From NCBI GenBank assembly GCA_963759155.1, contig CAVWXX010000021.1:1-64000 (forward strand): a DNA stretch of 64,000 bases, given 5' to 3'. The position numbers and the translations under genes are program-made. This DNA comes from SZUA-36 sp963759155 (GTDB lineage: Bacteria > Pseudomonadota > Gammaproteobacteria > Xanthomonadales > SZUA-36). The notes under the pieces were generated by a model. It was not told the DNA's origin. It searched no databases and was given only the letters and a program-made list of their open reading frames with translations. Shown in pieces: positions 1-6,540 of this stretch (position 1 is the stretch's first letter; each line of letters opens with the position of its first letter).

Positions 1-68
1 GTGACTCCTTTAACATCAAGTCCGCGCGCAAAAGAGGCACTGATCGGAGTATAGTGTAGTGAACATTT

Positions 69-118
69 ATGTTTCTCATTATTGACATTTAGATCATTAA
101 ATATATAATGAGAAACAT
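69..118 (+). promoter_or_regulatory. Promoter inside a perfect inverted-repeat operator (TA operon)
   Basis: Two perfect 14-base arms, ATGTTTCTCATTAT (69-82) and ATAATGAGAAACAT (105-118), are separated by 22 bases. They enclose a near-consensus sigma-70 promoter, TTGACA at 82-87 and TATAAT at 104-109 with a 16-base spacer. A protein bound to the arms would block RNA polymerase, so autorepression by the HTH protein encoded directly downstream is the natural reading. Transcription should start near 116, only a few bases before the ATG at 120, so the message would be nearly leaderless. The ATG at 108 overlaps the -10 box and is therefore unlikely to be the start. Confidence 0.75.
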
Positions 119-119
119 T

Positions 120-596
120 ATGCCAGCCAAGAATCCAAAAATAACAGCAGAAACTGCCCGCCATTTACACGCCCTGGGCACACGTATCCGCGCACAACGG
201 AAAAAACTGGAGCTCAACGCTACGGTGGCGGCCGAAGCTGCCGGTATGTCACGCATCACCTGGTACAGGATTGAAAAAGGTGAGCCGGCGGTAACGATGG
301 GCGCCTGGATAAACGCCGTGACGGTTGTAGGCCTGGCTCTGGATATTCCGGAAGCTGAAATCACAGGTGCTGACAGGCAAGGTTGGGTTCCGGCGCGCAT
401 TCGCCTGGTGGATTATCCCCAACTGGAAAAGCTCGCCTGGCATGTGCGCGGTGCCGAATTTCTAAGTGCCCGTGAAGCAATGGATATCTACGAACGCAAC
501 CAGCGCCACCTGGACCTGGATGCCATGACCTCCGAGGAGGCGCAGTTGATCGATGACCTGCGCAAGGCGTTTGGCCATGCCGGGATTACACGGTAA
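120..596 (+). CDS. XRE-type helix-turn-helix protein, probable antitoxin
   Basis: 158 residues from the ATG at 120. Residues about 15-75 look like a Cro/C1-type helix-turn-helix (AEAAGMSRITWYRIEKG). The rest is a C-terminal extension rich in charged residues. The gene overlaps the next one by about 20 bases if that gene starts at 577, which points to translational coupling. Its neighbour is an AbiEii-like nucleotidyltransferase, so this is most likely the antitoxin and repressor of a two-gene toxin-antitoxin operon. Classical AbiEi antitoxins carry a winged-helix domain rather than an XRE fold, so the pairing is a variant. The inverted repeat at 69-118 is its probable operator. Confidence 0.7.
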   Translation: MPAKNPKITAETARHLHALGTRIRAQRKKLELNATVAAEAAGMSRITWYRIEKGEPAVTMGAWINAVTVVGLALDIPEAEITGADRQGWVPARIRLVDYPQLEKLAWHVRGAEFLSAREAMDIYERNQRHLDLDAMTSEEAQLIDDLRKAFGHAGITR

Positions 597-1296
597 CCAG
601 GTGTTTACACGTCTCCATCACCAAGCCATTGCCCTGGTATTACATGCCCTGGATGGAGATCTACTTAGGGAGCATGCTTGCTTTTTCGGCGGCGGAACCG
701 CGATTGCCATGCGGTATGGTGAATACCGGGAATCGGTAGACATCGACTTCCTGGTGTCATCGAAAACAGGATATCGTAATTTACGGCAATTGACTGGCAA
801 CGGGCTGGGAGCACTCTTCAGAGACAGTAATCTGCCCTTTGCGCCACTTCGGGATGTACGTATTGACCAATATGGCATCCGCTCCATGCTGGAAGTGGTT
901 GGCAGGGAAATCAAGTTCGAGATTGTCCTGGAAGGCCGGGTTAAACTGGTCGCACCCGGGCCGGATGACACGGTTTGTGGGATTGCTACCCTATCACCCC
1001 TGGACATGACCACAAGCAAGCTGCTTGCCAACGCTGATCGCTGGTACGACGACGGGGCTTTTAATAGAGACTTGATTGACCTTGCGATGATACGACCCAC
1101 CAGGAAACTGCTGGACGCCGCTGTATCCAAAGCCCAGGAAGCCTATGGTAACGCTATCCTTGACGATCTGGCCAAAGCCATTGACCGCGTGGAAAATCGC
1201 GGTGAATGGTTGGAGCGCTGCATGGAAGCTATGGCGATGACCATGCCAAAGGCCGTTTTGTGGAAACACATTCGTCGCTTGAAAAAAGTTCTCTGA
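577..1296 (+). CDS. AbiEii/AbiGii-like nucleotidyltransferase toxin
   Basis: 239 residues from the ATG at 577; an upstream in-frame start at 553 is possible but less likely. The N-terminal third has the nucleotidyltransferase signature seen in AbiEii-like proteins: FFGGGTAIAMRYG followed by ESVDIDFLV, where the two aspartates would bind metal. A later KLLANADRW...RDLIDLAM segment is also typical of the family. Relatives transfer nucleotides to RNA targets such as tRNA and stall growth unless countered by the partner protein. The substrate of this one cannot be deduced. It overlaps the HTH gene and forms an operon with it. Its stop codon begins the 51-base repeat at 1294. Confidence 0.7.
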   Translation: MPGLHGNQVFTRLHHQAIALVLHALDGDLLREHACFFGGGTAIAMRYGEYRESVDIDFLVSSKTGYRNLRQLTGNGLGALFRDSNLPFAPLRDVRIDQYGIRSMLEVVGREIKFEIVLEGRVKLVAPGPDDTVCGIATLSPLDMTTSKLLANADRWYDDGAFNRDLIDLAMIRPTRKLLDAAVSKAQEAYGNAILDDLAKAIDRVENRGEWLERCMEAMAMTMPKAVLWKHIRRLKKVL

Positions 1297-1344
1297 GAAA
1301 TGCGCAATTGCTGATTTTTATGTAAGAATTTGGCTTCCTCAAAA
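1294..1344. repeat. 51-base direct repeat, copy 1
   Basis: This stretch matches 3648-3698 at 47 of 51 positions in the same orientation. It begins at the TGA of the toxin gene and ends over the last codons of the convergent outer-membrane protein gene. The two copies bracket a 2.3-kb segment containing that gene, a mobile-element derivative and vapBC. Confidence 0.8.
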
Positions 1345-2103
1345 CCGGAATTTGATCCCGGCATAGGGTCCTTTCATGGTCATATCCTTAATCATGGCGT
1401 CATCGTCAAAATCCCAATCCATGTGGGCATATCCCACAGTTACATCAACCTTGCTAAAGCGGTAATTGATTCCGGCGAGCGCCTGCCAGGTCGATTTAGA
1501 ATCACCTGTTCCGATATCAGCGTAGTAGTGGATATACCACTTTTCAGTCAAGTCAGTCTTACCCCTGGCGCCAACGATGAAATCCCAATTGCTTCCTGAG
1601 TCCTTCTCACGCCCCGAGGCGACGGATTCAATATCGTATTTGAGGTCGGCGTCTATCGAAAGATAGCGCCCGCCGGCCAGCAGGTTGAAGGTAGTCTTAC
1701 CGGTGTCCACAACCTGGTAGGCTGCACCGAATGTTGATATAAACTGCTTCAAATCCAGCTTAAGTTCTGCCTCCACCGGCATGGGGATGGCCAGCGGAAC
1801 AGTAGCGTTCTGGTCCAGGTCTACGTAAATATAGCTGCCAAAGATTGTCCACTTGTCTTTACTTACCGCCAACGATCCCATAAAGGCAAAATCGAGGTCA
1901 TCCAGAATATCTTGCAGCGGCACATTGATGTCTTCACCCGCCGCAGTGGTGCCATCCAGTCGGGCTCCAAAGCCGAACAACTCGCCGTACCACTGCCACT
2001 TACCTGATTCCTGTTGTTCTGCTGCCATCAATGGCGCCGTAAAGAGCAGCATCAACGGCAAAGCCACGGTGACCGAAAGCAACCTCATTCTGTTTTTGAT
2101 CAT
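1339..2103 (-). CDS. Outer-membrane beta-barrel protein
   Basis: 254 residues with a clear signal peptide (cleavage near TAPLMAAEQ, about residue 28). The mature part alternates polar and aromatic residues in short strands, with repeated motifs such as KWTIFGSYIYVDL and KVDVTVGYAHMDW, and ends in KFRF, a phenylalanine terminus typical of BAM-assembled barrels. The start is supported by an AAAAGGAG ribosome site. The length and the DLDFAFMGSL segment suggest a small 8-12-stranded barrel of unknown cargo. It is monocistronic and converges with the toxin operon. Its upstream region carries a G-rich motif resembling the one before the outer-membrane gene at 14355. Confidence 0.75.
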   Translation of the reverse strand: MIKNRMRLLSVTVALPLMLLFTAPLMAAEQQESGKWQWYGELFGFGARLDGTTAAGEDINVPLQDILDDLDFAFMGSLAVSKDKWTIFGSYIYVDLDQNATVPLAIPMPVEAELKLDLKQFISTFGAAYQVVDTGKTTFNLLAGGRYLSIDADLKYDIESVASGREKDSGSNWDFIVGARGKTDLTEKWYIHYYADIGTGDSKSTWQALAGINYRFSKVDVTVGYAHMDWDFDDDAMIKDMTMKGPYAGIKFRF

Positions 2104-2186
2104 TTCAACTCTCCTTTTGATGTTATTTATTGACGCACTGGCTAACGTAAGTATCTGTTACAGACCAAATCAAGACATCCCTACAA

Positions 2187-2220
2187 ACGGGGGAAAAGGG
2201 AGTGGAAAAAGAGTGGTTTC
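2187..2220 (-). promoter_or_regulatory. G-rich upstream motif shared with 14426-14456
   Basis: About 85-117 bases upstream of the ATG at 2103. Read on the plus strand, the core GGGGGAAAAGGGAGTGG followed by AAAAAGAG aligns with GGGTGGAAAACGGGTGG followed by TAAAAGAG at 14431, with two small gaps. Both sites lie at a similar distance from an outer-membrane protein gene on the same strand. A common activator site, perhaps for the MalT-like regulator at 14487, is an inference. Confidence 0.4.
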
Positions 2221-2476
2221 GGGTTTCGGGGGGTAATAGTGAATACCCAGGGTTTAGAGGGCTCAATCATTTATCAAGCGGAAGAGTTTCACTGAAGACC
2301 GGGCAACGGTAAACACAGACGAAAATGAGGTGGTTTGGTGGGATGTTTGGTAGGGGACGGTTGAAGGTTTCCCCTGGTAAATGTGATACTCGAAAATAAT
2401 ATAGACTTAATTACCAACGAACGGGGAATTGGGCAAAGTGAACAGACAAACAGAAACATATTTAAAGGAGTCACTT
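2221..2476. other. Intergenic stretch without a recognised gene
   Basis: No convincing reading frame, RNA gene or strong hairpin is visible between the upstream region of the barrel gene and the mobile-element derivative. The short minus-strand frame at 2289-2474 has no ribosome site and no protein-like composition. Confidence 0.5.
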
Positions 2477-2718
2477 GGGGTCGGACCAGCGCAAGCTGTT
2501 GATTTAGAAAACCCTAATTGGTCAATCTGTCAATATTCAGACTTAAAGCCATCTTTTTGAGGGTGAAATCACCTTTCTTAGAAATTTCAGTCGTAAGCTG
2601 ATATCCGGACCCTTAAACGCTGTGTTTTGCCCAGAAACATGACAGTTTAAGCATATTTTAAGTCTAATTATCGGATCATAACCATCTAATATCAGTTAGT
2701 TATATTGGTCCGAGCCCC
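2477..2718. mobile_element. Non-autonomous RAYT-type element (MITE-like), copy A
   Basis: The left end is GGGGTCGGACC (2477-2487). The right end is TATTGGTCCGAG plus a C tract (from 2704), the inverted complement of the left end with one extra G. The same ends bound the full transposase element at 59668-60607 and the deleted copy at 17383-17689. The 20-30 bases before the right end (ACCATC, AATATCAGTTAG, TATATTGG) also resemble those copies. The roughly 240-base interior contains no transposase fragment that I can read. Confidence 0.6.
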
Positions 2719-2764
2719 CCCCTGAGCCCCCCCCCTGGAGCCCCCCCCTGGAGCCCCCCACCTG
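2711..2764. repeat. Four imperfect 13-14-base C-rich tandem repeats
   Basis: Units of the form GGAG followed by seven to nine C and a T recur four times, the last ending CCCCCCACCT. The minus strand therefore carries four closely spaced runs of six or more G, enough to allow a G-quadruplex. The array abuts the right end of the mobile-element derivative. Confidence 0.75.
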
Positions 2765-2774
2765 GCGGCGGTAC

Positions 2775-2813
2775 CGACTAATTGCGGAATAGCCGAGCGA
2801 CTAATTGCAGAAT
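2775..2813. repeat. Two 16-base direct repeats, period 23
   Basis: CGACTAATTGCGGAAT (2775-2790) and CGACTAATTGCAGAAT (2798-2813) differ at one position and are separated by seven bases. They lie 50-90 bases beyond the 3' end of vapC. No function is evident. Confidence 0.6.
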
Positions 2814-2860
2814 TCAAGGTGCCCTAAAGGGGTCACCCATTAGCCGTCTCCCGGCACAAA

Positions 2861-3292
2861 CTAATACCAATCCTCGGTCTTGAGGCCGTCTACACGATTA
2901 AACTCCGACGAATTGTGACTCACCAGCACCGCCCGGTTTGCCATGGCAGTTCCAGCGATCAATACGTCAAAGGGTCCGATGGGTGTGCCTTTTTTTTCAA
3001 GCTGTGCTCGAATTGCGGCGGATGATTTCGCCTCTTCGATTGAGAAAGGAATTAACTTGACGGCATCCAGCAGAGAATTAAGCTGTTTTGTTCTCTTTTT
3101 TGGATAGGCTGATTTTGCGATACCCGTCAGAAGTTCAAAAATGACCACAGCTGGGATTCCGATATCGGCCGGAGCTTCATTAAACATTCTTTCAGCGACC
3201 CTGCCGCTTCCCTTGAAGAAATAAATCAGCGTGTTGGTGTCGAGAACATACACTAGTGTAGTGTCAACCCTAGAGTGGTTCACGTTTGGCAT
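2861..3292 (-). CDS. vapC: VapC-type PIN-domain ribonuclease toxin
   Basis: 143 residues from the ATG at 3292; a TTG three codons upstream (3301) is the alternative start. The PIN-domain acidic residues are visible: YVLDTNTLIYFFKG near the N-terminus, VIFELLTGI in the middle, and PIGPFDVLIAGTAMAN near residue 110. VapC toxins are Mg-dependent endoribonucleases that usually cut initiator tRNA or rRNA. The gene overlaps the 3' end of the upstream ribbon-helix-helix gene by about 23 bases, the standard vapBC layout. The AMANRAVLVSHNSSEF segment is also typical of the family. Confidence 0.85.
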   Translation of the reverse strand: MPNVNHSRVDTTLVYVLDTNTLIYFFKGSGRVAERMFNEAPADIGIPAVVIFELLTGIAKSAYPKKRTKQLNSLLDAVKLIPFSIEEAKSSAAIRAQLEKKGTPIGPFDVLIAGTAMANRAVLVSHNSSEFNRVDGLKTEDWY

Positions 3293-3506
3293 CTTGCCCA
3301 ACGTCCGATCGGAGTTCTGCTACAGATGGAAAATCAGCCCAGGAACCGGCGAGTTCCCTGACAGACGCAGGCCATTCTTTCGCGACTTTTTCACGGATGA
3401 CTTCGGTTACCCATCTACTCTTGGATAAATTTTTAGCCTTGGCGGATGCAATCATTTTTTTTTCGGTTTCATCATCGATATATATTGTTACCTGACCCAT
3501 GGCCAC
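3270..3506 (-). CDS. vapB: VapB-type ribbon-helix-helix antitoxin
   Basis: 78 residues; translation may start at residue 1 or at the second methionine (3500). The N-terminus (QVTIYIDDETEKKMIASA) is a ribbon-helix-helix strand and first helix, and SKSRWVTEVIREKV forms the second helix. The C-terminal half (WADFPSVAELRSD) should wrap the PIN toxin. It lies first in the operon and overlaps vapC. Direct repeats just upstream (3529-3550) are its likely binding sites. Confidence 0.85.
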   Translation of the reverse strand: MAMGQVTIYIDDETEKKMIASAKAKNLSKSRWVTEVIREKVAKEWPASVRELAGSWADFPSVAELRSDVGQDAKREPL

Positions 3507-3524
3507 ACCTAATACAATTGCTGT

Positions 3525-3550
3525 ACATATATGTGGAAGTATATGTGGAA
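3525..3550 (-). promoter_or_regulatory. Probable VapB operator: direct repeat plus palindrome
   Basis: ATATGTGGAA occurs at 3529-3538 and again at 3541-3550, a 12-base period. The first copy also forms part of the palindrome ACATATATGT (3525-3534). Repeats spaced by about one helical turn, 20-45 bases upstream of an RHH antitoxin start, fit cooperative autoregulation. Confidence 0.5.
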
Positions 3551-3647
3551 TTTGCCAGCTTCACAAATTCGGAATTGTTTGAGCTCCACTTAGCGACGAT
3601 ATTCCAGCTATATCGCATATGGCCCAGACTAGCTTGGGAACGATTTG

Positions 3648-3698
3648 TGAGAAATGCTCAATTGCTGAATTTGATGTAAGAATTTGGCTCCCTCAAAA
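3648..3698. repeat. 51-base direct repeat, copy 2
   Basis: Second copy of the sequence at 1294-1344 (47 of 51 identical). It lies upstream of vapBC in non-coding DNA and is followed at once by two hairpins. Confidence 0.8.
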
Positions 3699-3716
3699 AC
3701 TCTGGTCAAAAGAAGA

Positions 3717-3750
3717 GGCCGGATACATTTTTTGAAAAAAGTATCCGGCC
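3717..3750. terminator. Hairpin, 10-bp perfect stem
   Basis: GGCCGGATAC (3717-3726) pairs perfectly with GTATCCGGCC (3741-3750) around a 14-base A/T-rich loop. It could act as a transcription or processing barrier between vapBC and the end of the DUF1254 cluster. There is no strong T tract on either side, so terminator activity is uncertain. Confidence 0.45.
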
Positions 3751-3762
3751 CCTTTGCTCGTT

Positions 3763-3812
3763 GGGTCAGAGGAAAGTGCCAGAGCGGTCACTCTGGCACT
3801 TGACTCTGACCC
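3763..3812. repeat. REP-like nested palindrome
   Basis: The outer arms GGGTCAGAG (3763-3771) and CTCTGACCC (3804-3812) enclose a perfect 11-bp stem, AAGTGCCAGAG (3774-3784) and CTCTGGCACTT (3791-3801). Ends of the GGGTCAGA type resemble, but differ from, the GGGGTCGGACC ends of the RAYT element in this window. It may belong to a second REP/MITE family. It sits just downstream of the first DUF1254 paralogue. Confidence 0.5.
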
Positions 3813-3841
3813 CAATTTTGCCAATTTTGTGACCCCATAAC

Positions 3842-5384
3842 TTACTGCAATTCTAAATCATTCAATACCCAAGACTTGTTAATATAACCCTCTTCAGGAC
3901 CATAGAAACGGAACACAAGAAAGAAACCCTTATCCGGATTTGTAGGAACCCAGTTCTTTTCCATGCCTTTCGGTGCTTTTGGACCAAAATAAACATCCAC
4001 TGAACCATCAGCATTGGCTACCGGCTTTTCACGACTGCCTATCGAAACGTTCTTGTTTTTCCCGGGATCCAGCAGGCTGCGGGTCGTGGGATCGTAAGCC
4101 GTTACTGCCCAGAAATTTTTGACTGGCGGATTGGCTCCAACTCGTAATTTATACGTCTTGCTACCATCAAGATACGCGCCTTTATTATCACGAATGGAAG
4201 TAAGATATGCAGTACCCGCACCCGGTGTGGTAGAGATCAGGGCAGGAGAAACTACAATAGCGGCGTAATGCCACAAAGTGCGTGCATCGATATCTGCCAC
4301 ACCATTACGTTCAAAAGTCGTATTGTGCAGGAACATTTTTTCCCAATGACGCTCCGGCCAGTATCGGATATCAGGATCGCGCGAGGCGAACACAATAGCG
4401 CGTGACATGGCTGCGCCCTGCTTGGCACCCTGATCCAGAATACGCTGCATACGCTCATCCGGATTAAATGGCTTTCCTTGAATAATGCCCAATGTCGCCA
4501 GGCGGCCTAACTGTTCAGCACCAAATAATTCTTTGGGTTCGTATTGAATAATTTCATTCAGCATTTCAAACGCAGAACCATCTTCCGCAGCCAACGAGTT
4601 GAGACCGGTACCTGCCGTGTTACGTGTACTTAGCCTGACGGGGTCCGGTTGCAAGCGGGTAGACTTTCAGGTTTTCTTTAAACCATTGGGTTGCCTTATC
4701 GCCTACGCCGACATCACCCCAGCCGCGCAACATTGCCCAAATTCGGTAGCTCGGTGACTTGATCACAAAATAGCCATCAGGGGTTTTGCCATCGTAACCG
4801 GGAGGCAGAAACAGGAACTTGCCGCCTTTACCTTTGTCAGGCCCGACAACACCAATATCGGTCAGGAACTTAAAGGCTGCATCATTCACGGTGCCTAGCA
4901 TACCCGGCGGAGCTTCTACCACTGTGGGGCCGTCTATCTTCAGGTCGAGTGAAGCAACCGCGTATACCGTGCTGTTGTTACCCGTCAGGTAAAGCTCAGT
5001 GGGTGTCAGCCCGGGGCTTGGATGCACGCCTATATCAGAAGAAGTCTTAAATCCGAAATCCCGGATCTGACCCTTGATGATGCCGTACACAGACAGTGCC
5101 GGCATGAAGTCCATGTAGGCTTGCGTGGCACGCTGCAAGTCCATCTCATCGTAAATCTTTTGAGTTGTTTCTTCGGTGGGATACGCCTCGAGATCAAACT
5201 TCAAAGTGCCGAAGTTCGTCTTGATCGTATCCGGTGCCGGTTTGAAATCCTTGTTGGTTTGTTTCTTGCCGGCATTCTCAAACAGGTTTTGCGTCTGCGC
5301 AGCAGTTTCAGCGTGAACCGGTACTGCCAAAGCTGCGGCCATCAAACCGGCTGTAATCATGATTAACGATGTTTTGCTATGCAT
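3842..5384 (-). pseudogene. Exported DUF1254/DUF1214 protein, paralogue 1, single frameshift
   Basis: Two overlapping frames together encode one member of the five-gene family. Translation from the ATG at 5384 (GGAG six bases upstream) gives a signal peptide and the whole DUF1254 half (LTGNNSTVYAVAS, DKGKGGKFLFLPPGY), then stops after KVYPLATGPRQAKYT near 4620. The next frame resumes with NTAGTGLNSLAAEDGSAFE and the DUF1214 half to 3842. Alignment with the intact paralogue at 11476 (KFTNVTGVPINTLVPEDASAFE) shows that one extra base, the A at 4622 of the plus strand, causes the shift. Without it the gene would encode 513 residues, like its siblings. The second half shows no further damage, so the lesion is recent or a sequencing error. 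Confidence 0.8.
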
Positions 5385-5501
5385 ATTCATCTCCAAAATT
5401 TTTGTATTTTGCTTAAGGATTTCGGCCAGTTGCCTGCCATTACCCCGGCAGCGACCATAGTGGTTAAGAATAATGGGGATACGCGGGGCGCCTGCTGCAT
5501 G

Positions 5502-6389
5502 TCAACCCTTCGGAAACAGCAGAACCATCATGTAACGCAGTTGCCATTCAGGCCCGCCGCTCGGGGATGTGGCATACCAACCGGCGCCGAACTGGTTGCT
5601 TACCATCTGCGTTCCCCACTTGGTAACCTTGCTGTATGCGAGGTTTATGGGGACGGTCCAGTCTTTAGTCTTCCAGTTATAAGTGCTCTCGGCGTTGATC
5701 GACAAGGTCCTGCCTTTACCAAGACCTTTCGCCAGGAAGGGTTGAATGAACATCGAACTGATATCGGACTGGCCACCCATATTCCAGAGTTGGTTAATCA
5801 GCATTCCATAGGTCCAGGGACCCGTTTGTTTCAAAACAATTGCCGTGGGGCCGAGCGCAAAAGAATTAGCGCCGATTCCATCTGTACCCGTCGGGATGAG
5901 TGCTGCCGGTCCAACACCCCAGATCAACCCCGAGGAGGTTGGTTCCTTCGGCGAGAACCAGAAACTCTGGGTGGTGTCGCCAAAGCCAAACTGGGATCTG
6001 CCCGGCTGAAGGTTTTTCTGTTGAATGATCGGCACGATGGTTCGGGAAATCAGGTTCCAGTCTTTGGATATGGATATCGGCACGACCGGCTGAATGTTCA
6101 GCAGGTTTTTATAACCATCATCACCGTATGTGCGTGAATAGTTGTATTGGAATGGAACGCTGATCATCGCTGCTATTGGATTGGCAAGTTTTTTAGCCAG
6201 TTCATCGGCGTTACTGGCAACATGTGTGGCCATCACTGTGCCTGATTTTCCGGTAGGCACATCGGTCTTTACCTGGTCATCGGTTTTTGACTTTTCCTCG
6301 GCTCCTGTTTGTTCATCGGCTAATGTCACGCAGCTGACCCCCAGCATGAAAGCGATGGCGAGGGAATTGATTAATTTGCTATTTTTCAT
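5502..6389 (-). CDS. Outer-membrane transporter-like barrel protein
   Basis: 295 residues from the ATG at 6389; the longer frame up to 6515 lacks protein-like sequence. A signal peptide (MKNSKLINSLAIAFMLGVSC, cleaved before DEQ) is followed by a charged linker. The barrel shows features typical of the bacterial proteins loosely annotated as neuromedin U or MetA-pathway transporters: ANPIAAMISVPFQYNY, NIQPVVPISISKDWNLISRTIVPI and GFGDTTQSFWFSP. A channel for small hydrophobic or aromatic compounds is the usual guess. It lies between DUF1254 paralogues 1 and 2 on the same strand, so the cluster probably combines outer-membrane entry with periplasmic enzymes or binding proteins. Confidence 0.7.
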   Translation of the reverse strand: MKNSKLINSLAIAFMLGVSCVTLADEQTGAEEKSKTDDQVKTDVPTGKSGTVMATHVASNADELAKKLANPIAAMISVPFQYNYSRTYGDDGYKNLLNIQPVVPISISKDWNLISRTIVPIIQQKNLQPGRSQFGFGDTTQSFWFSPKEPTSSGLIWGVGPAALIPTGTDGIGANSFALGPTAIVLKQTGPWTYGMLINQLWNMGGQSDISSMFIQPFLAKGLGKGRTLSINAESTYNWKTKDWTVPINLAYSKVTKWGTQMVSNQFGAGWYATSPSGGPEWQLRYMMVLLFPKG

Positions 6390-6499
6390 GTTGATTCCTT
6401 GTTTAGAGCGGTATTGCCAGTGTGAGCCACGCGTTCCGGCCTTCCGGCCGGTATTTAGCACCGAACTCCCAGTACCAGATAAGCCTGCCCTTCTCAGCG

Positions 6500-6524
6500 G
6501 CGCGGCCCTACCCAAGGGCCGCGC
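6500..6524. terminator. GC-rich intercistronic hairpin (10-bp stem)
   Basis: GCGCGGCCCT (6500-6509) pairs perfectly with AGGGCCGCGC (6515-6524) around a five-base loop, 17 bases after the stop of DUF1254 paralogue 2. No T run follows on the coding strand, so mRNA 3'-end protection or processing is more likely than complete termination. Confidence 0.6.
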
Positions 6525-6540
6525 TTTTGACTTTGCGAAA

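Noticed and set aside
553..577. Upstream start of the nucleotidyltransferase toxin at 553
   Set aside because: It adds eight residues (MTCARRLA) not expected in the family and lengthens the overlap; the ATG at 577 directly precedes the conserved part.
5502..6515. Longer 337-residue form of the outer-membrane protein starting at 6515
   Set aside because: The first 42 residues come from the intercistronic hairpin region and lack a signal peptide; the ATG at 6389 starts a proper signal peptide.
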